Assembly: GCF_958298935.1 (NCBI RefSeq)
Contig: NC_084932.1
Coordinates: 5,373,501-5,437,500 of the forward strand
DNA from: Phragmites australis
Lineage: Eukaryota; Streptophyta; Magnoliopsida; Poales; Poaceae
Direction: 5' to 3'
DNA: 64,000 nt
Positions within the stretch are counted from its first letter, which is position 1. Each line of letters opens with the position of its first letter. Made by a program: the position numbers and the translations under genes. Positions 23,346 to 35,538 of the stretch are shown here, piece by piece. The notes beneath the pieces are model-generated. The model made no database searches and was not told the DNA's origin. It was given only the letters and a program-made list of their open reading frames with translations.

Positions 23346-24720
23346 AATGTATATTATTTGGGAATATGATAAGCATAATTCCATGATGTTACCTTCCCTA
23401 ACCAGTCGTTTGGACAACCTTACTCCAACCTGAAACCACAATACACATCAGCCACCTCATCTCACTTCAGCGGCTCTAACTCAACAACGTTGGCAAGTGA
23501 AGCCTAAAAGAAACACAATACACTCCGCTTCCAATGTCATGTTGCCTACCATAAGAAAAATAGTTTCCAAATTTTGACTGACATTCAAGATTTAGATCTT
23601 GAACTAAGCATTGATAGAACAACCAAAACACACAATTTAAAACAAAAACACTAAGTGTGCATTTTAGCAATGTGGCTGCATCATTTTTACTTAAGTTACT
23701 CAAGAATTATAAACACATCCAGCTAAACTATGAAGCATGAACAACAATAAACAGCAGGGGGCAAAAGGCTCCCTTGAGTGTTAAACCAATTCAGATTCAC
23801 AACTGAAAGCAAAGTTCACAATAATTAGGATAAGATTTTTTTAAAAAAAGAGGGAAAAGAAAACACACTGCAGCATGCCATGCACGATCTTTTTATGTTG
23901 AAGTACTGCATGAAAACATATAATAATCACCTTCTAGTTCAAGGCATATGTTATCCCAATTGAAATGTTGAACTGATATTAGCATGAGATGATCCTTTAA
24001 ATGAAAACTGGTGTAATCTAGTCGAGGAGGCTTGGAGTGACACGACGATGGCGGCGGGGTGCAGAAGAAATCCGACGATGGCGCGAGAGCTCTCATGTGA
24101 GGGGAAATCGACAGGAATTGGGGCTTTGAGAGCGGTTGGGTGCAAAGAAGCTCAGCCGAGGGTTTGATTTGGGTTATATAGAGGGAGGAGGGTGAATCGA
24201 GTTGGTCGACGGGGATTAATGGCAACGGTGGAAAATTTAGGCTCGATTTCCTTATTCCTCATCCTCTTTCCTTCACAAATGACCCCGGCTTGATGGCAGT
24301 CTTCATACGGGATGTCGGTTACGAAAGATCATGGCCTTCTTCCTTAAACACGCATGGAATCATAGGGATTTCAAACAGGAGGGTGCTACGGGAAAGGGAA
24401 GGAGAGGATCGATGGTTGGAAGGAAAGGGATGATGGGCAGGACCCACATGGCAGTGACATAGAGTGAGAGAAAGAGAGAAATCAAATGAGAGGGAGAGGG
24501 AAAAACGGGTGTGACACAAAATAAATAATCAGAAGTTATGTTAGCTTCCCCTCCATATGCACAGACAACATAAGCCAGAATGAATGTGTTATAAGAAAAC
24601 TGCTTATGTGCCAAAATCAAAATGCAAGTTTCGCAAGCCTCACATAGATATTCTTCCCTACCTGCTATCTTTTACTACAACATAAATCAACACACTATTT
24701 GTATCCAAGAAGAAGAAAAT
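23346..24720. other. Gene-fragment-like DNA, unrecognised
   Basis: On the minus strand a TATATAA string near 24175 precedes a GC-richer, exon-like stretch (about 24160-24010: frame with MRALAPSSDFFCTPPPSSC), followed by AT-rich intron-like DNA. This looks like the promoter and first exon of a minus-strand plant gene or a copied fragment. The product is unknown. Confidence 0.35.
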
Positions 24721-25145
24721 ATCGGATCAGTTTGACTAATTAGCTAAAATTTGGATTACCATTCAGAGACAAATGAAGTCCAAAGTATCCTCAGGCTTCT
24801 TCTAGATATAAATTAATTTCGAATCTATGTTGTTTGCATGCACAACATGGATGTGTATGATAAGAGAGAAACAGTGGATAGATAAATCAGTGTGAATTTG
24901 AAAACACATATATACATCAATGGCATGCGAATGACTCTTTTCAAGTTTTTCTTGTTAAGCACTACAACAAAATAGAGTCTCAAATAACCAGTATGTTGCC
25001 ATAGGTATTCAATCTGAGAAGAGCACAGTATCAGATCGGTTTGACTAATCAACTAAAATTTGGTTTTAACATTCAGTAAGAGAAATGAAGTCCAAAGGAT
25101 CTTTAGGCTTCGTTTAGTTAAAAAATAATTTTGAAACTATGCTTC
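24721..25145. repeat. Spaced direct repeat, 309-bp offset
   Basis: ATCGGATCAGTTTGACTAAT at 24721 recurs at 25030. Similarity continues through GAAGTCCAAAG and TTAGGCTTC-type strings for about 110 bp. Confidence 0.75.
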
Positions 25146-26540
25146 ATTCTAGCTTTTAACTCCAACCCATTTAAACAAACTCTTGCAACTGTGCACACAT
25201 TAAGGAAGAGATCAAAATCTAACAGGTGTGCATAAGCAAAATTGGGGATGCTGAACTGTGAAGCTACTGTAGTGGTACATTGTACTTGAAAAACACTTCT
25301 CTGATTCAGCTCTCTCTATTTGGAATGGCAACACATTTTTGATTTTTCCAACAGTTGCAGAAGGTGGATAAATCACCTCTGTGGCACTTGACCTCCTCAA
25401 TACGCCAGGATGAATGTCGTCTTCATCTCATCAAGGGCATCCCCATTTTCTGAAGCGTACACCAGATTGTTAAATTTATTTCAATCTCTTAACTACCAAG
25501 AAATTGAAAAGGTAAAGTAAAAAGAGAAGCTAATTCAGTATGCCCTGCTACAGTTCAATCCACCAGCAGGCCAATGCCTCATACCAACCTTGGCGCATCG
25601 TGGCACTTCCTCCTTACCACCAGGTCAGCAAATGATATGAATATTAGAACTAAATTAAGAAACAAATGCAAATCTTTCGAAGATTCAAGAAAAATATAAT
25701 GAATTAGGATTCCACAGTTGTTTTCGAAGATTCAAGAAAAATGCAAATCTATGTCAAGAGTACCTTAGATTCCATACTTGTTTTCGTCAGATGTAAAGAA
25801 TTAGGATAGTCCATGGATTCCAACATCGAAGGAAGAACCATCAGCTAGCATCATTGATGCCATCCTCAGTCACAAAATTGCAATCATCCCTGCTGAATTC
25901 CATATTCGTGAAAACATCAAATTCAATCTTGTTGAATACATGTAAGATGCAACTTCATAGAGAGAGAGAGAAAAAGTAGGTTTCTTCAGAGTTTGAGCTT
26001 TAGATGTGCTCACCGCAGTTGTGTCGTGTAAATAGAGAGAGGAGACTTCAGAGCTTACCGGCAACAAATTCCTGCTTGCTCCTGTCAACCGAAGGAAGAG
26101 AAAAATAATGAAAACAGCAATTAGAGGGAATACCCCTGATCCATATTACCATATGGTACAATTTTGCATACAAAAAATGTACTGAAAGTCATCACATATA
26201 GGATGGATGGAAACATGGATTTGTAGAACTGAATTAGCAAGTTACCACACAGCAAAAGACTCCACAAATTTCCCCAGAACAAAATGAAATGAACACCGAA
26301 CAATTTTGTTGGTACCTGTTGTTTGCAAACATACATGATCTCACCTCCAATTTTGTTGGACGGCTATGGCAGGCCGACGGCCCTGGCCAATGCCCGGAGC
26401 GCTGCAAAGAAGGGTCACAGCAGCAGACGTGCAGAGAACGGGGACACACGCCGTCCTCACCGCACGGTAGCTAGAGATGGAGGCGGGGAGTGCAAGGGCG
26501 GACCTGTGGGCGAGGGCGCGCACAAATGGCGTTGGCTTGG
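25146..26540. other. Stretch without a recognised gene
   Basis: AT-rich, intron-like DNA with short minus-strand ORFs (for example 26088-25870) shows no motif I know. GC content rises sharply after about 26340. Confidence 0.35.
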
Positions 26541-27300
26541 GGTGGCGAATCGGCACAGCGGTGAGGTGGCAGCGGATTGGGGCAATGACGAGGTGGAAGG
26601 CCCACCAGGGTGGAGCAAGGCATCGTCATGAGTGCGGCTTCAGCTTGAGGCGCGCACAGATCGTCAGCTCGGAGGTGGCAAATCAGCACGGCGACGAGGT
26701 GGCGGCAGACTGGGGCAGCGGCGAGGTGGAAGGCTCACCAGGGTGGAGCAGGGCATAGTCATTCGTGCGGCTTCAGCTTGAGGCGGTGCGAGATCAGCGG
26801 CTCGGAGGTGGCGAATCGGGACGGCAGCGAGGTGGCAGTGGACTGGGGCAGCGGCGAGGTGGAAGGCTCACCAGGGCATAGTAGGGCATCGTCGTGCATG
26901 CGGCTTCGGCTTGAGGCGGTGAGAGATCGGAGGCTCGGAGGTGGCGAATCGGGACGACGACGAGGTGGCAACAGATTGGGGCAGCGGCGAGGTGGAAGGC
27001 TCACTAGGGCAGAGCAGGGCGTCATCGTGTGTGCGGCTTCGACTTGAGGCGGTGCGAGACCGGTAGCTCAGAGGTGGCAAATCGGGATGGCGAAGAGGTG
27101 GCGTTGGACTGGGGCAGTGGCGAGGTGGAAGGCGCGCCAGGGCGGAGCAGGGCGTCGTCGTGCGTGCGGCTTCGACTTGAGGCGTGCACAGATGGTGAAT
27201 CGGCACGACGGCGAGGTGGCGACGGACTGGAGCAGCGGCGAGGTGGAAGGCTCCCCAAGGCATCATCGTGCATGGCTTGAGGTGGTGCGAGATCAGTGGC
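26541..27300. repeat. GC-rich minisatellite, 133-bp period, about six units
   Basis: GAGGTGGAAGGC occurs at 26590, 26723, 26856, 26989, 27122 and 27240: four exact 133-bp steps and a last step of 118. Each unit also has GGGGCAGCGG-, GTGCGGCTTC- and GCTTGAGGCG-type strings. Since 133 is not a multiple of three, the same peptide appears in successive frames and all six frames stay open. The ORFs here are therefore not evidence of a gene. Confidence 0.9.
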
Positions 27301-27463
27301 AACGACATGAGCGCCGCTCCTATTTGGGGAGGGAAGAAAAGGAAACAAACAAGCATGATGAGGGGAACGGGGGCAAAAATACGAATTTGTACAATATAGT
27401 TGAGCGTATTTAATGAAATAGACAATATTTTTTTGTATTTACGATTCTAACATCTGTATTCAG

Positions 27464-27585
27464 TACACGATGTGCCGAAAATGGTTTTTCGGCACACGGT
27501 ATACCAAAAAAGGTATTTTCGGCACACCGTGTGCCGAATACAGGGAAGTGTGTATTCGGCACACCGTGTGCCAAAAAACCTGATT
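27464..27585. repeat. Palindromic CGGCACACCGTGTGCCG motifs, CACTA-like
   Basis: Four near copies of a palindrome around GGCACACCGTGTGCC lie close together; GTGCCGAAAA/TTTTCGGCAC also forms a hairpin at about 27471-27495. Such motifs are common in the subterminal regions of grass CACTA elements. No matching CACTA end was found. Confidence 0.55.
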
Positions 27586-27589
27586 TTTT

Positions 27590-28029
27590 TTTGCGGGTGG
27601 CAAATATGGTTGTGGCCGGCATCGTTTCGCTTCTGTCATCTGATACTGGTATTTTGTTATTTCATGTAATTGGCAACTTTCAACTAAATTTGAAACGAGT
27701 TGTTAATTTAATTGTCATTTTATCTCGATGAGTTGTCACTTCATTTTATGTACCGGTGTGTTGTTATTTCATGTAATTAGTAACTTTCAACAAAATTAGA
27801 ATGCTAATTTAACTGTACATTTCAAAAGCATGAGAAAGAAAGCATATAGTCTCTAAGGTGGCGGGCAGTCTTAACACTTAGGTATGTTTGAACATGCACA
27901 ACATTAACCCTTGTATCATTGATCATCTCAAGATGGCGGCGGAAAGTGACGATGTACATTAGCGAAAGAATGCTAGTTGTGCCAGTCAAGGCTATCAGGG
28001 TAAGATGGTTGTCGTTTTCGAGATGGTGG
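27590..28029. other. Stretch without a gene
   Basis: AT-rich DNA with repeated 'gttattt catgtaatt' strings (27655, 27762). Nothing else is seen. Confidence 0.35.
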
Positions 28030-28450
28030 TTAGAAGTTAGGAGGACGGGTACAAGGAAATCCAATATCATATTCATGGTCATCACGGTCCTTCGGAGATG
28101 GAGGCCTCGGAGGGAGGGGTCGAGGTGGCATAAAATCATCGTCGTCATCGTCGTCTTGAGGTATCACGATACGAGCACGTCCTATTTCGTTGTTGGTTGG
28201 ACACCATGTCGATGTGGTGTATGAACGTCCTCTTGTAGTGTTCGTTGAACCTTCTCCTGTATGGCTGGTGGAACGTCGAGACATTGGTGGCATGAAATCA
28301 TCATCAACTCTTGTACCCCTTAGGTTCGCTGATCTTCGTCGTCTTCTACGCGAACCAGGTATCACACTCCCGCCGAAGAGCATATGCATTGCCAATAAGT
28401 GTGGGATTTCTTTATTGATTAACTCTGCGTCTTCTGGGAACGCCTAACGC
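28030..28450 (-). CDS. Unrecognised C-terminal exon, basic/acidic repeats
   Basis: A minus-strand frame from an apparent acceptor (GCGTTAG, about 28446) to a stop at 28030 encodes FPEDAELINKEIPHLLAMHM, an arginine run (RRRRRR), then two variants of a DDDFMPP motif, the second after seven aspartates, and a PPRPPSP stretch. Low-complexity tails like this are common in plant transposon-linked proteins. An upstream piece (28670-28600, DDLDHLSLLIEQLEKDGF) may be a preceding exon. The family is unknown and function cannot be assigned. Confidence 0.35.
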
Positions 28451-28660
28451 AGAAGAGGAGCATTCGAATCAATAGCAATAAGAAAAGTATGGTGACCAAA
28501 TAGAAAATGACGAACCTATATGGGATGCATACTGGTCGGGCAACATCACAATCCTTCTTTGTCTCATACAGAAACCCAACACAGAAGGATGGTCGGCTAG
28601 TTCGCAAACCCATCCTTCTCAAGCTGTTCGATCAAGAGGGATAGATGGTCGAGATCGTCC

Positions 28661-29435
28661 GAATCTATCATAACTGGTGTATTTTATAGAAGTATAGATA
28701 TAGATATAGATTTTAGTATCACAAAACTATACTTTTGTGCACACATTTGGTAGAGTTATATGCGCTCAATGTGTTATTATCACACATAGTCATAGGTGTA
28801 GTTTTGGTAGAGTTATATGCACACATTTGGTAGAGTTATATGCACTCAATGTGTTATATGACACACTGTCATAGGTGTAGTTTTATGATGAAATATGTAA
28901 ATTGTGTGTAGTTTTGTGATAAAATATAAAGTGTGTGTGGTCTTGAGATAGAATACACAATAGTATTGTGTGTAATTTTGTGTTAGAATATGCAAAGTAT
29001 GTATAGTTTTTGAAATGCGCGCAATGTAATTTTGTGGTACTAAAACTTCATATGTGTGAACTAAAATTTACTCAATAAGTTGGTATAGAAAAAGTAAGAA
29101 GCAAGAATAATTTGATGCATCACTACCTAGAAAGAATAATTTGGTGCATCAAAACTTGTACTTTTTAGGAAGGTTTCCATGTTCAAGGATCCTATTGTTG
29201 CTTAGGCGTATATATAGATGACTCATCCAATTACCATAAGCTATGAAAGCCACGATGCTTTGAATTATTTTGCTAGAAAACGGCTTACAACAATGGAGGA
29301 GAATCTATGTCTTTCACCTCACGCAAATTTCTCACTTGAAAAGCATTTTTTTTCTTCCTTAGATTCCTTCACCATCAGTAAATATATATGAATAGGGATG
29401 TCAACTACCCCATTCTTCATTCCTTCACCTTCAGA
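28661..29435. other. AT-rich stretch with an 80-bp tandem repeat, no gene
   Basis: ACACATTTGGTAGAGTTATA at 28741 recurs at 28821. The surroundings (to about 29040) are degenerate GTGTAGTTTTGTGATA-type repeats. No ORF is supported. Confidence 0.6.
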
Positions 29436-29658
29436 CAGTGGCGGAGCCAGCAAGCAACCTAAGGGGGCTCATCTCCTTCTTCCTCATTCAACCCCCCTCT
29501 TCTTCTTCCTCCTCTTCCTTCTCCACATCATCTCCCTCCTCTTCTCCTTCTTTTCTTACAAAAAAATGGAGGGGGGGGGGTTGAAGGGGGGCTCCATGGC
29601 GCAGTGGGTAGTAGAGGGGCTCGAGCCCCCCCCTGCTACACCGTTGAATCTACCCCTG
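29436..29658. mobile_element. hAT-type MITE, 223 bp
   Basis: It starts CAGTGGCGGAGCCAG and ends ATCTACCCCTG, which fits grass hAT MITE ends (CAGnGGCGGA...). It is flanked by 8-bp CCTTCAGA (29428-29435) and CCTTTAGA (29659-29666), a hAT-length duplication with one mismatch. The inside is a CT-rich block and a G run. Confidence 0.7.
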
Positions 29659-29786
29659 CCTTTAGAAGAGAGTTGATATTCGTTTGGAACCAAATATGTG
29701 GTCAGATAAGGGGAGATTGACAATCAAAGAACAAGATTAAGTGAGCAAGCCATTTACTATGCAAGAACAAAAAGGCAGCAAAGGGA

Positions 29787-30530
29787 ATGGAAACAAATAT
29801 TGGCCCTGGCCCTGATGAGTTCCCATTGGGATTCTACAAGGAGTTTTGGAGGCAGGTTAACGATATTCCAAAAGAAATGCTAGACAAATCATATGTGAGT
29901 TATTTGAATGTGACTGTCATGGTATCAACATGCACTGAAACACACTTTAACCCTGATTTCGAAACCTTCACTATCAACATGCACTGAAATACTAGAATGA
30001 TAAAATCTTCAAAACTTAACTAAATGCACCGAAAAACTCACTTTAACCTTCACCAACACCTAAACAATGTTTCTTACTGAAAAATGTATATTAACCCTAA
30101 TTTACAAGAAACATACTAAATTAGTTTGAGGTAGATGTGATTTCAGCATTCAAACACATCGCATAACTATCCACTCGATGGTCACAAACTCACAGCATCC
30201 GCATAAGCTAAGACGTTGAACTAGATGAAATAATGCATAGCAATAGCAGTTTGTCTCCCCATATTGCCCTTTCCAATACACATAGAATAAGCACAGGGGC
30301 AAACTATCCAATTGAGAAAAATCATAAGCAAAGATGTCACCGCCTATTCTCACGTGAAATTACCAATGGAGGAATCGATGAGTGCTCCAAAATGGAGGAG
30401 CAATGAGGTGAAGTCACGTGGCAAGTGTGAGGACGACAGCGAAGAGCAGCGGGCACTGCATGGGGATGGGATGAGCTTGCCCTCTTTCCTAGCTCTAGAA
30501 ATTTCTATGAAATGAAAAATTTGTCAGGGA
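29787..30530. repeat. Family P copy 2, fused to an LINE RT fragment
   Basis: It aligns with 50735-51590. The left part is an L1 reverse-transcriptase scrap (GPDEFPLGFYKEFW). The right part is a minus-strand exon-like block with a donor-like GTAATTTCACG. Both copies keep the same fused order, so the fusion predates the duplication. At its right end the poly(T) of a minus-strand LINE begins. Confidence 0.7.
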
Positions 30531-33500
30531 TTTTTTTTTCTTGCATACGTAGGAGAGCTGTGTATCTTTGTATTAAGTAGGAAGGATATAGATAGTTTAC
30601 ACGATGACCCAAAAGGGGGTCATAAAACTGGCCAGAGGCCGTAGAGCTAAACCAAAAGATTACACGAGCTTGAACAACTAGGTACACTAAAGCTCGCCCT
30701 AATTCGGATGATCGAGCTGACGCGACACAGCCACTCCATGGTTATCACTAACTTCTTTGCCCCGGCCTCGCACCATTGGTCGATGTCGTCCCTAATGAGG
30801 GCCACCAAGGAGTTCGATGAAATGTGGTGCTTGTTGAAAGTGATATCATTTCGTGATAACCAAATCCTCCAGCAGGTGAGCAAAATAAGCGAGTCCAACC
30901 ATCTACGAAGCTCATTGTCAATGTGGCTATGCAAGTCTAGCCACCAAGTACAGAGAGAGGTAAACATGGCCAAATGGACCATTCGGGCCGACCCGGCACG
31001 GGCCCGGCTCGGCACGGCCCGAACGGCCCATCTACTGTAACAGGCCGTGCCCTGCCGACCCGCGTGCCTCCCTATCATCCCACGGCACGGCCCGTCGGTG
31101 ACCGTGCCATGCCGGGCCGGCCCGGGCACGATTTTGACCTGGCGGACTAAAATAGATAAAATATATATATATAAAATGAAAATATATATAAAAAATATAT
31201 AGAAAATAGATAAAAATATAAAAAATAGATAAAAATAGCTACAAAATTAAATATATATATATATAAAATAGAAAATAATCGGGTATTTGCGTGCCAGGCT
31301 GGATCGTGCCGGGTCGTGTCGGCCTGGGCTGGGCCGTGCCCGTGCTGGCCCGACTCGGCAGGGCCGTGCCGTGCCAGCCCGTCATGCCGCACGCTCGGCC
31401 CAGGCATGGCTCGTGGCCTCGTGCCGTGCCGGCCCGGCTCGTCTCGACTCGGGCCGTGCCTACAGTGCTGTGCCTCGGGCCGGCCTAGTAGGCACGGCCC
31501 ATTTGGACATCTTTAGAGAGAGGTCACTGATGTTGGATCATGGATCCCCAAGATCCGCCAAGCAATCTCCCTAGCCAAAGTGCAGTGAAGAAGGAGATAG
31601 TCAGTAGTCTCTGGTAGCCAAAGCTCAAGAATCATCAGGTTGGAGTCCATGCCGCCGCCGCCTTGCCGCTGTCCAAAGCCGGCCATGAAGGCCTAGCCAA
31701 CCAAATAACATGACCTTGGTAGGGGCCCAAGTCTTCAACAGCACAAAAGCACCCTCAAAAAGTATGGAACTCATAAACATGATCTGATAAGCCAATTTAG
31801 ATGAGAATTTTCCAGAGTTCGACCATTTCCAAATCGCCCGGTCCTTGATGTTACTCAGGGTGACTGATTCCAATTGGCACCAAATCTGCAGGTATTGTAG
31901 AATCGCCAGAATAGACAAAGAGCATGTAATGTCCTTGACCAATTTTCGGTCCTGTAGAGCATACCTTAGAGTTCTTTTCTTCGAGGTTGAAGGAGCAACA
32001 CAATTGAAAAGATCAGGCACGATGGATTTGATTGAACCACCATGGATCCAATTGTCCGACCAAAAGAGAATGGAATTTCTGTTGCCCACCTCCTATCTGG
32101 ATGATGCTTGGAACAGAGCAAGAACCACTTTCTCATGATGCAATGGAAGGTTGGCCCATGGTTTGGAAGGCTCGCACCGCTGCCACCAGAGCCACCTCAG
32201 TCGAAGAGTCAAACCTGCTAACCGTAGGTCCTGAATGCCGAGGCTGCCGTACAGTAGAGGTTGGCAGACCCTGGGCCAGGAGAGTGAGCAACGACCACTA
32301 GATGTTGTTTTGTCACCCGCCCACAAGAAGGCCTTCCTTATCTTGTCAATTTCTTTTATAATCCATGGAGGCACCGCTATGGAAATGAGTGTGTGCAAAG
32401 GGGTCGACGAGATGACAGACCACACCAATGTTGCACGCCCCGGTTTAGAGATCGGCTTGGCTTGCCAAGGGGGCAACTTGGCGGCAATCCTGTCCACCAG
32501 TGGTTGCAAGTGGAATTTGCGGAGACGGTTGGTAGTTAGAGGGACTCCAAGGTATTGAATTGGGAAAGATGATAATCCGCAAGGAAGTTCCTGAATTACA
32601 GTGTTGATGTCATCACTACCACAACAGATTGGGGCGGCAATGAACTTTCCCAGGTTAGTTCTAAGGCCCGAGACCACTCCATAGAAGTTAAGGATGGCAA
32701 GATGCGCTTGGTTATCTTGTTGAGTTGGCAATAAGAACACAACCACGTCATCCACGTAGAAGGAACAACGATGAGTAATAGAGTCATGCCCTATAGGGTC
32801 CAGGACAGCCACCTCGCCGGATAGAGTCAGAAGACGAGTAAGGATGTCCATGACAATCACGAACAAGAAAGGAGGGGGGAGAGTCACCTTGCCGCAGGCC
32901 TCTGGCATGGGCAAGCATAGGCCAGGGGATGGAGTTAAGGAGAATCGGGGTTGTCAAAGAACATAAGATGGCCTCCACCCAACTGCACCACCTAGGGCCA
33001 AATCCCCACACCCTCAACACCTCCAGTAGGAAGGCCCAGTTGACAGAGTCGAAGGCCTTGGAGATGTCAAGCATTAGCAAGATCTTTGGCTGTTTGATCT
33101 TTTTGAGTAGCCTTGCGGTGGACTGCACGAGCTTGAAGTTGTCATGGATACAATGACCAACGATGAAAGCACTCTGACTGGAGGAGATAAATGAGTTAAG
33201 ATGAGGGGCAAGCCGTAGGGCCATGGCCTTGGTGATCAGCTTGCCAACACTGTGAATGAGACTGATGGGTCGGAAGTCTACTGCGGTGGTGGTCTCCTCT
33301 TTCTTTGGCAGCAGAGTGATCAACGCATTGTTAAGCCTGTTGAGGCCCCTACGGTCGCCCATAGTGAAGGCGCTGATGGCTAGTGTGACATCGTTCTTTA
33401 TGATCAGCCAGGTAGCACGATAAAATTCAACTATGAACCCATTAGTGGGACTTATTTAGAGGCATGCTCTTAATGGCCGCAAGAATTTCCTCCTCACTGA

Positions 33501-33660
33501 ATGACATGTCCAATGAGCTCCGGTCAAGAGGGAAAATGCCAAGCCCCTATAGGTTGATGGTGAAGTCTCTGGTATGAACAGTCCCCCAAGATGGAGTTAA
33601 AATGGGTGAACAATGCATCCTCCATGACCAGGCTCAGACGGAGCACAACGGCACGATGGT
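30531..33660 (-). mobile_element. L1-type LINE, 5'-truncated
   Basis: On the minus strand the order is MSFSEEEILAAIKSMP and FIVEFYRATW (33530-33400), LLPKKEETT, FRPISLIHS, DISKAFDSVNW (about 33070), CSFYVDDVVVF (the RT YVDD, about 32770), LGVPLTTNRL and a zf-RVT-like WKWSNSGKFSSKLAYQIMF (about 31820). A C-terminal piece resumes beyond the hAT insertion (30950-30650). Frameshifts lie near 32850 and 32090. A T run at 30531-30539 is the poly(A) tail. No endonuclease domain is present, so it was truncated on insertion. It is inactive. Confidence 0.88.
30962..31515. mobile_element. Non-autonomous hAT element, 554 bp
   Basis: The ends are TAAACATGGCCAAATGG and, inverted, TAAAGATGTCCAAATGG, with an exact 8-bp duplication GAGAGAGG at 30954-30961 and 31516-31523. 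Both arms are rich in GGGCCGTGCC/GGCACGGCCC strings and the centre is (AT)n-rich. Removing it rejoins the LINE protein across CTWWLDLHSH. No transposase is present. Confidence 0.88.
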
Positions 33661-33884
33661 CAGGCATCGCACAGAGAAGGAGAAGGAGCACACTATGTAG
33701 CTAGAGCACCGGCTGCGATGGCTCAGTCGGGCTAAGCTTGGTGGGGGTGGTGACATACCTCATCGACGGTGATGATAGGGGTTGCGGTCCCGTATGGAGT
33801 AGGAGTCGGCCCGAGCGTGAAGCAGGCCTCCGGCTTCGAAGTGGAGCTGAAGGACAGCGAGGCTCAACGGAGATAGCATGTTCC

Positions 33885-34480
33885 TCGACCCCCTAGCAGG
33901 TAATCACGGCGAGGCTAGATGGAGACGGGGCCATCCAAAGAGTTGTGGATTGGAGCAATAAGGATTGGCGAGGCTCGATGGAGGCAATGAGGTCCAGAGC
34001 ACCGTGGATCGAGCCAGAGGCAAAGTCAACCCCCTCGGCTGGTAACAGTGGTGAGGCTCGATGGAGACGGCATGGTCTAAAGCTACGCAGCCTGAGCCAG
34101 AGGTGTAATTGACCCCGAAGCCGAAGGATTGGCAAGGATCGATGGAGGCGACGAGGTCCGGAGCTCCGTGGATTGAGCTAGAGATGAAGTCAACCCCCTC
34201 CCCTGGCGGGTAGCAGTGGCGAGGCTCGATGGAGACGGCGTGGTCCAGAGCCCCAGGGCTTGAGCCGGAGGCATAGTCGACCCCGGAGCCTAAGGATTAG
34301 CGAGGCTTGATGGAGGCGATGAGGTCCAGAGCGCGACGAATTGAGTCAGAGGTGAAGTCGGCCCCCTCAGCGGGTAGCAGCAGCGAGGTTCGACGGAGAC
34401 AGCGTAGTCCGGAGCCCCGCAGCCTAAGTTGGAGGCATAGTCGACCCTAGATCCGAAGGATTCGACGGAGATGGCATGGT
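33885..34480. repeat. Minisatellite, about 165 bp made of two 83-bp halves
   Basis: GAGGCTCGATGGAGACGG-type strings occur at 33911, 34053, 34221 and 34384. They alternate with GAGGCTYGATGGAGGCRA-type strings about 83 bp away. Each half has a GTCCAGAGC string and a GAGGCATAG or GAGGTGAAG string. Confidence 0.75.
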
Positions 34481-35538
34481 GGTCCAGATCAATAGGGTCC
34501 ACAATGTAAATCATGGAGCCACATCTCTCACACGGTCGAATCAAATAGCCATTAGGGAGGACCTCATCTCTGATAAATTTGGAGTTCTAGGTCCAGAAGG
34601 ACCTCTAGTGGACTGAGTCAATGGCCTTTTACAGATTTACAGAACAAGACAGAATAGTTGCCTGGCTCTAGTGGCCTGCTTTTGACCATCTGCCTGCTAC
34701 AAAAAGCTTGACAGGCCTTTGGCCATGCCCTGCCATGCCGTGCGTACACATTCTAGAGTCTAATCGTGTTGACCCACATAACATGTTCTGATAGGGGGAC
34801 AAGGCAAGGCACACCGTGCATCCTTGTGCATGTTGCCCTGTGCACGGTGGGTGTAGAAACAAGTGGGTGGTAGTAATAAATACATTAGCAGTACTAGCTT
34901 TCAATGTAACCATGCTGCACGATCGGTCAATCGGTGCAAAAATGGATAGTGTTGACAAGACATGACCAACTGACGACACCGCTCTGTGCAGAGCACGGTA
35001 CGCTAAGATGATAAACATGTCGACATAACTATTGTGCTCATGCTGCCGCAAACATCGTAGACTTTCTTGACCGTGCCCATCTCTCACTGGTCTCTCAGAG
35101 GTTGAACCCTACCTTCGAGCACCTCTCGCGTAGTTTTGCGCGGATCAACGAGCCCGCGAGCAGGTTCGACGGCGGGGTCCCCGTGGTGAGGCCTATGTGG
35201 CCTGGCCTTCCCGCACGTGAGGCAGTGACCCAACGGCCTCTCACTTGTAGAACCGTGCAATGGCAAGCATTGGTGAGCGCGTGTGCGTGTAGAGCACGGC
35301 GATGGCGAGTAGTAGTGAGCGTCGTGCCCGCAGAGAACGGTGATGGCACCCTCGAGCAACGATGTGGTAGATGGCGAGCCGGCACACGTAGGGCTGCGTG
35401 ATGGCCGTGTGCATCGCATGGACCACCAGTCCCTTTTGGATGAAAACTTTGGATGTTCTCGCTCTCCTCTTACAGTGTGCTCTAGCCTTCCTTCCTTACA
35501 TGGCCTCCTGTGTCGCCATCCCCATGGACGGCGCCAGC
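34481..35538. other. Internal region of a minus-strand LTR element, no recognised protein
   Basis: This lies downstream (on the minus strand) of the LTR and primer-binding site at 35521-35913. Long minus-strand ORFs (35590-35084, 35087-34668) show no gag or pol motif and overlap other-frame ORFs, as GC-rich DNA often does. A second LTR was not found. It is probably a truncated or non-autonomous element. Confidence 0.4.
35521..35537 (-). promoter_or_regulatory. Primer-binding site next to minus-strand LTR
   Basis: On the minus strand the bases after the LTR end read CTGGCGCCGTCCATGGG, the TGGCGCC-type PBS of plant LTR elements. Confidence 0.6.

Noticed and set aside
26340..27425. Several 80-185 codon ORFs on both strands
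   Set aside because: They arise from the 133-bp GC-rich minisatellite, which keeps every frame open; no motif or codon pattern supports a protein.
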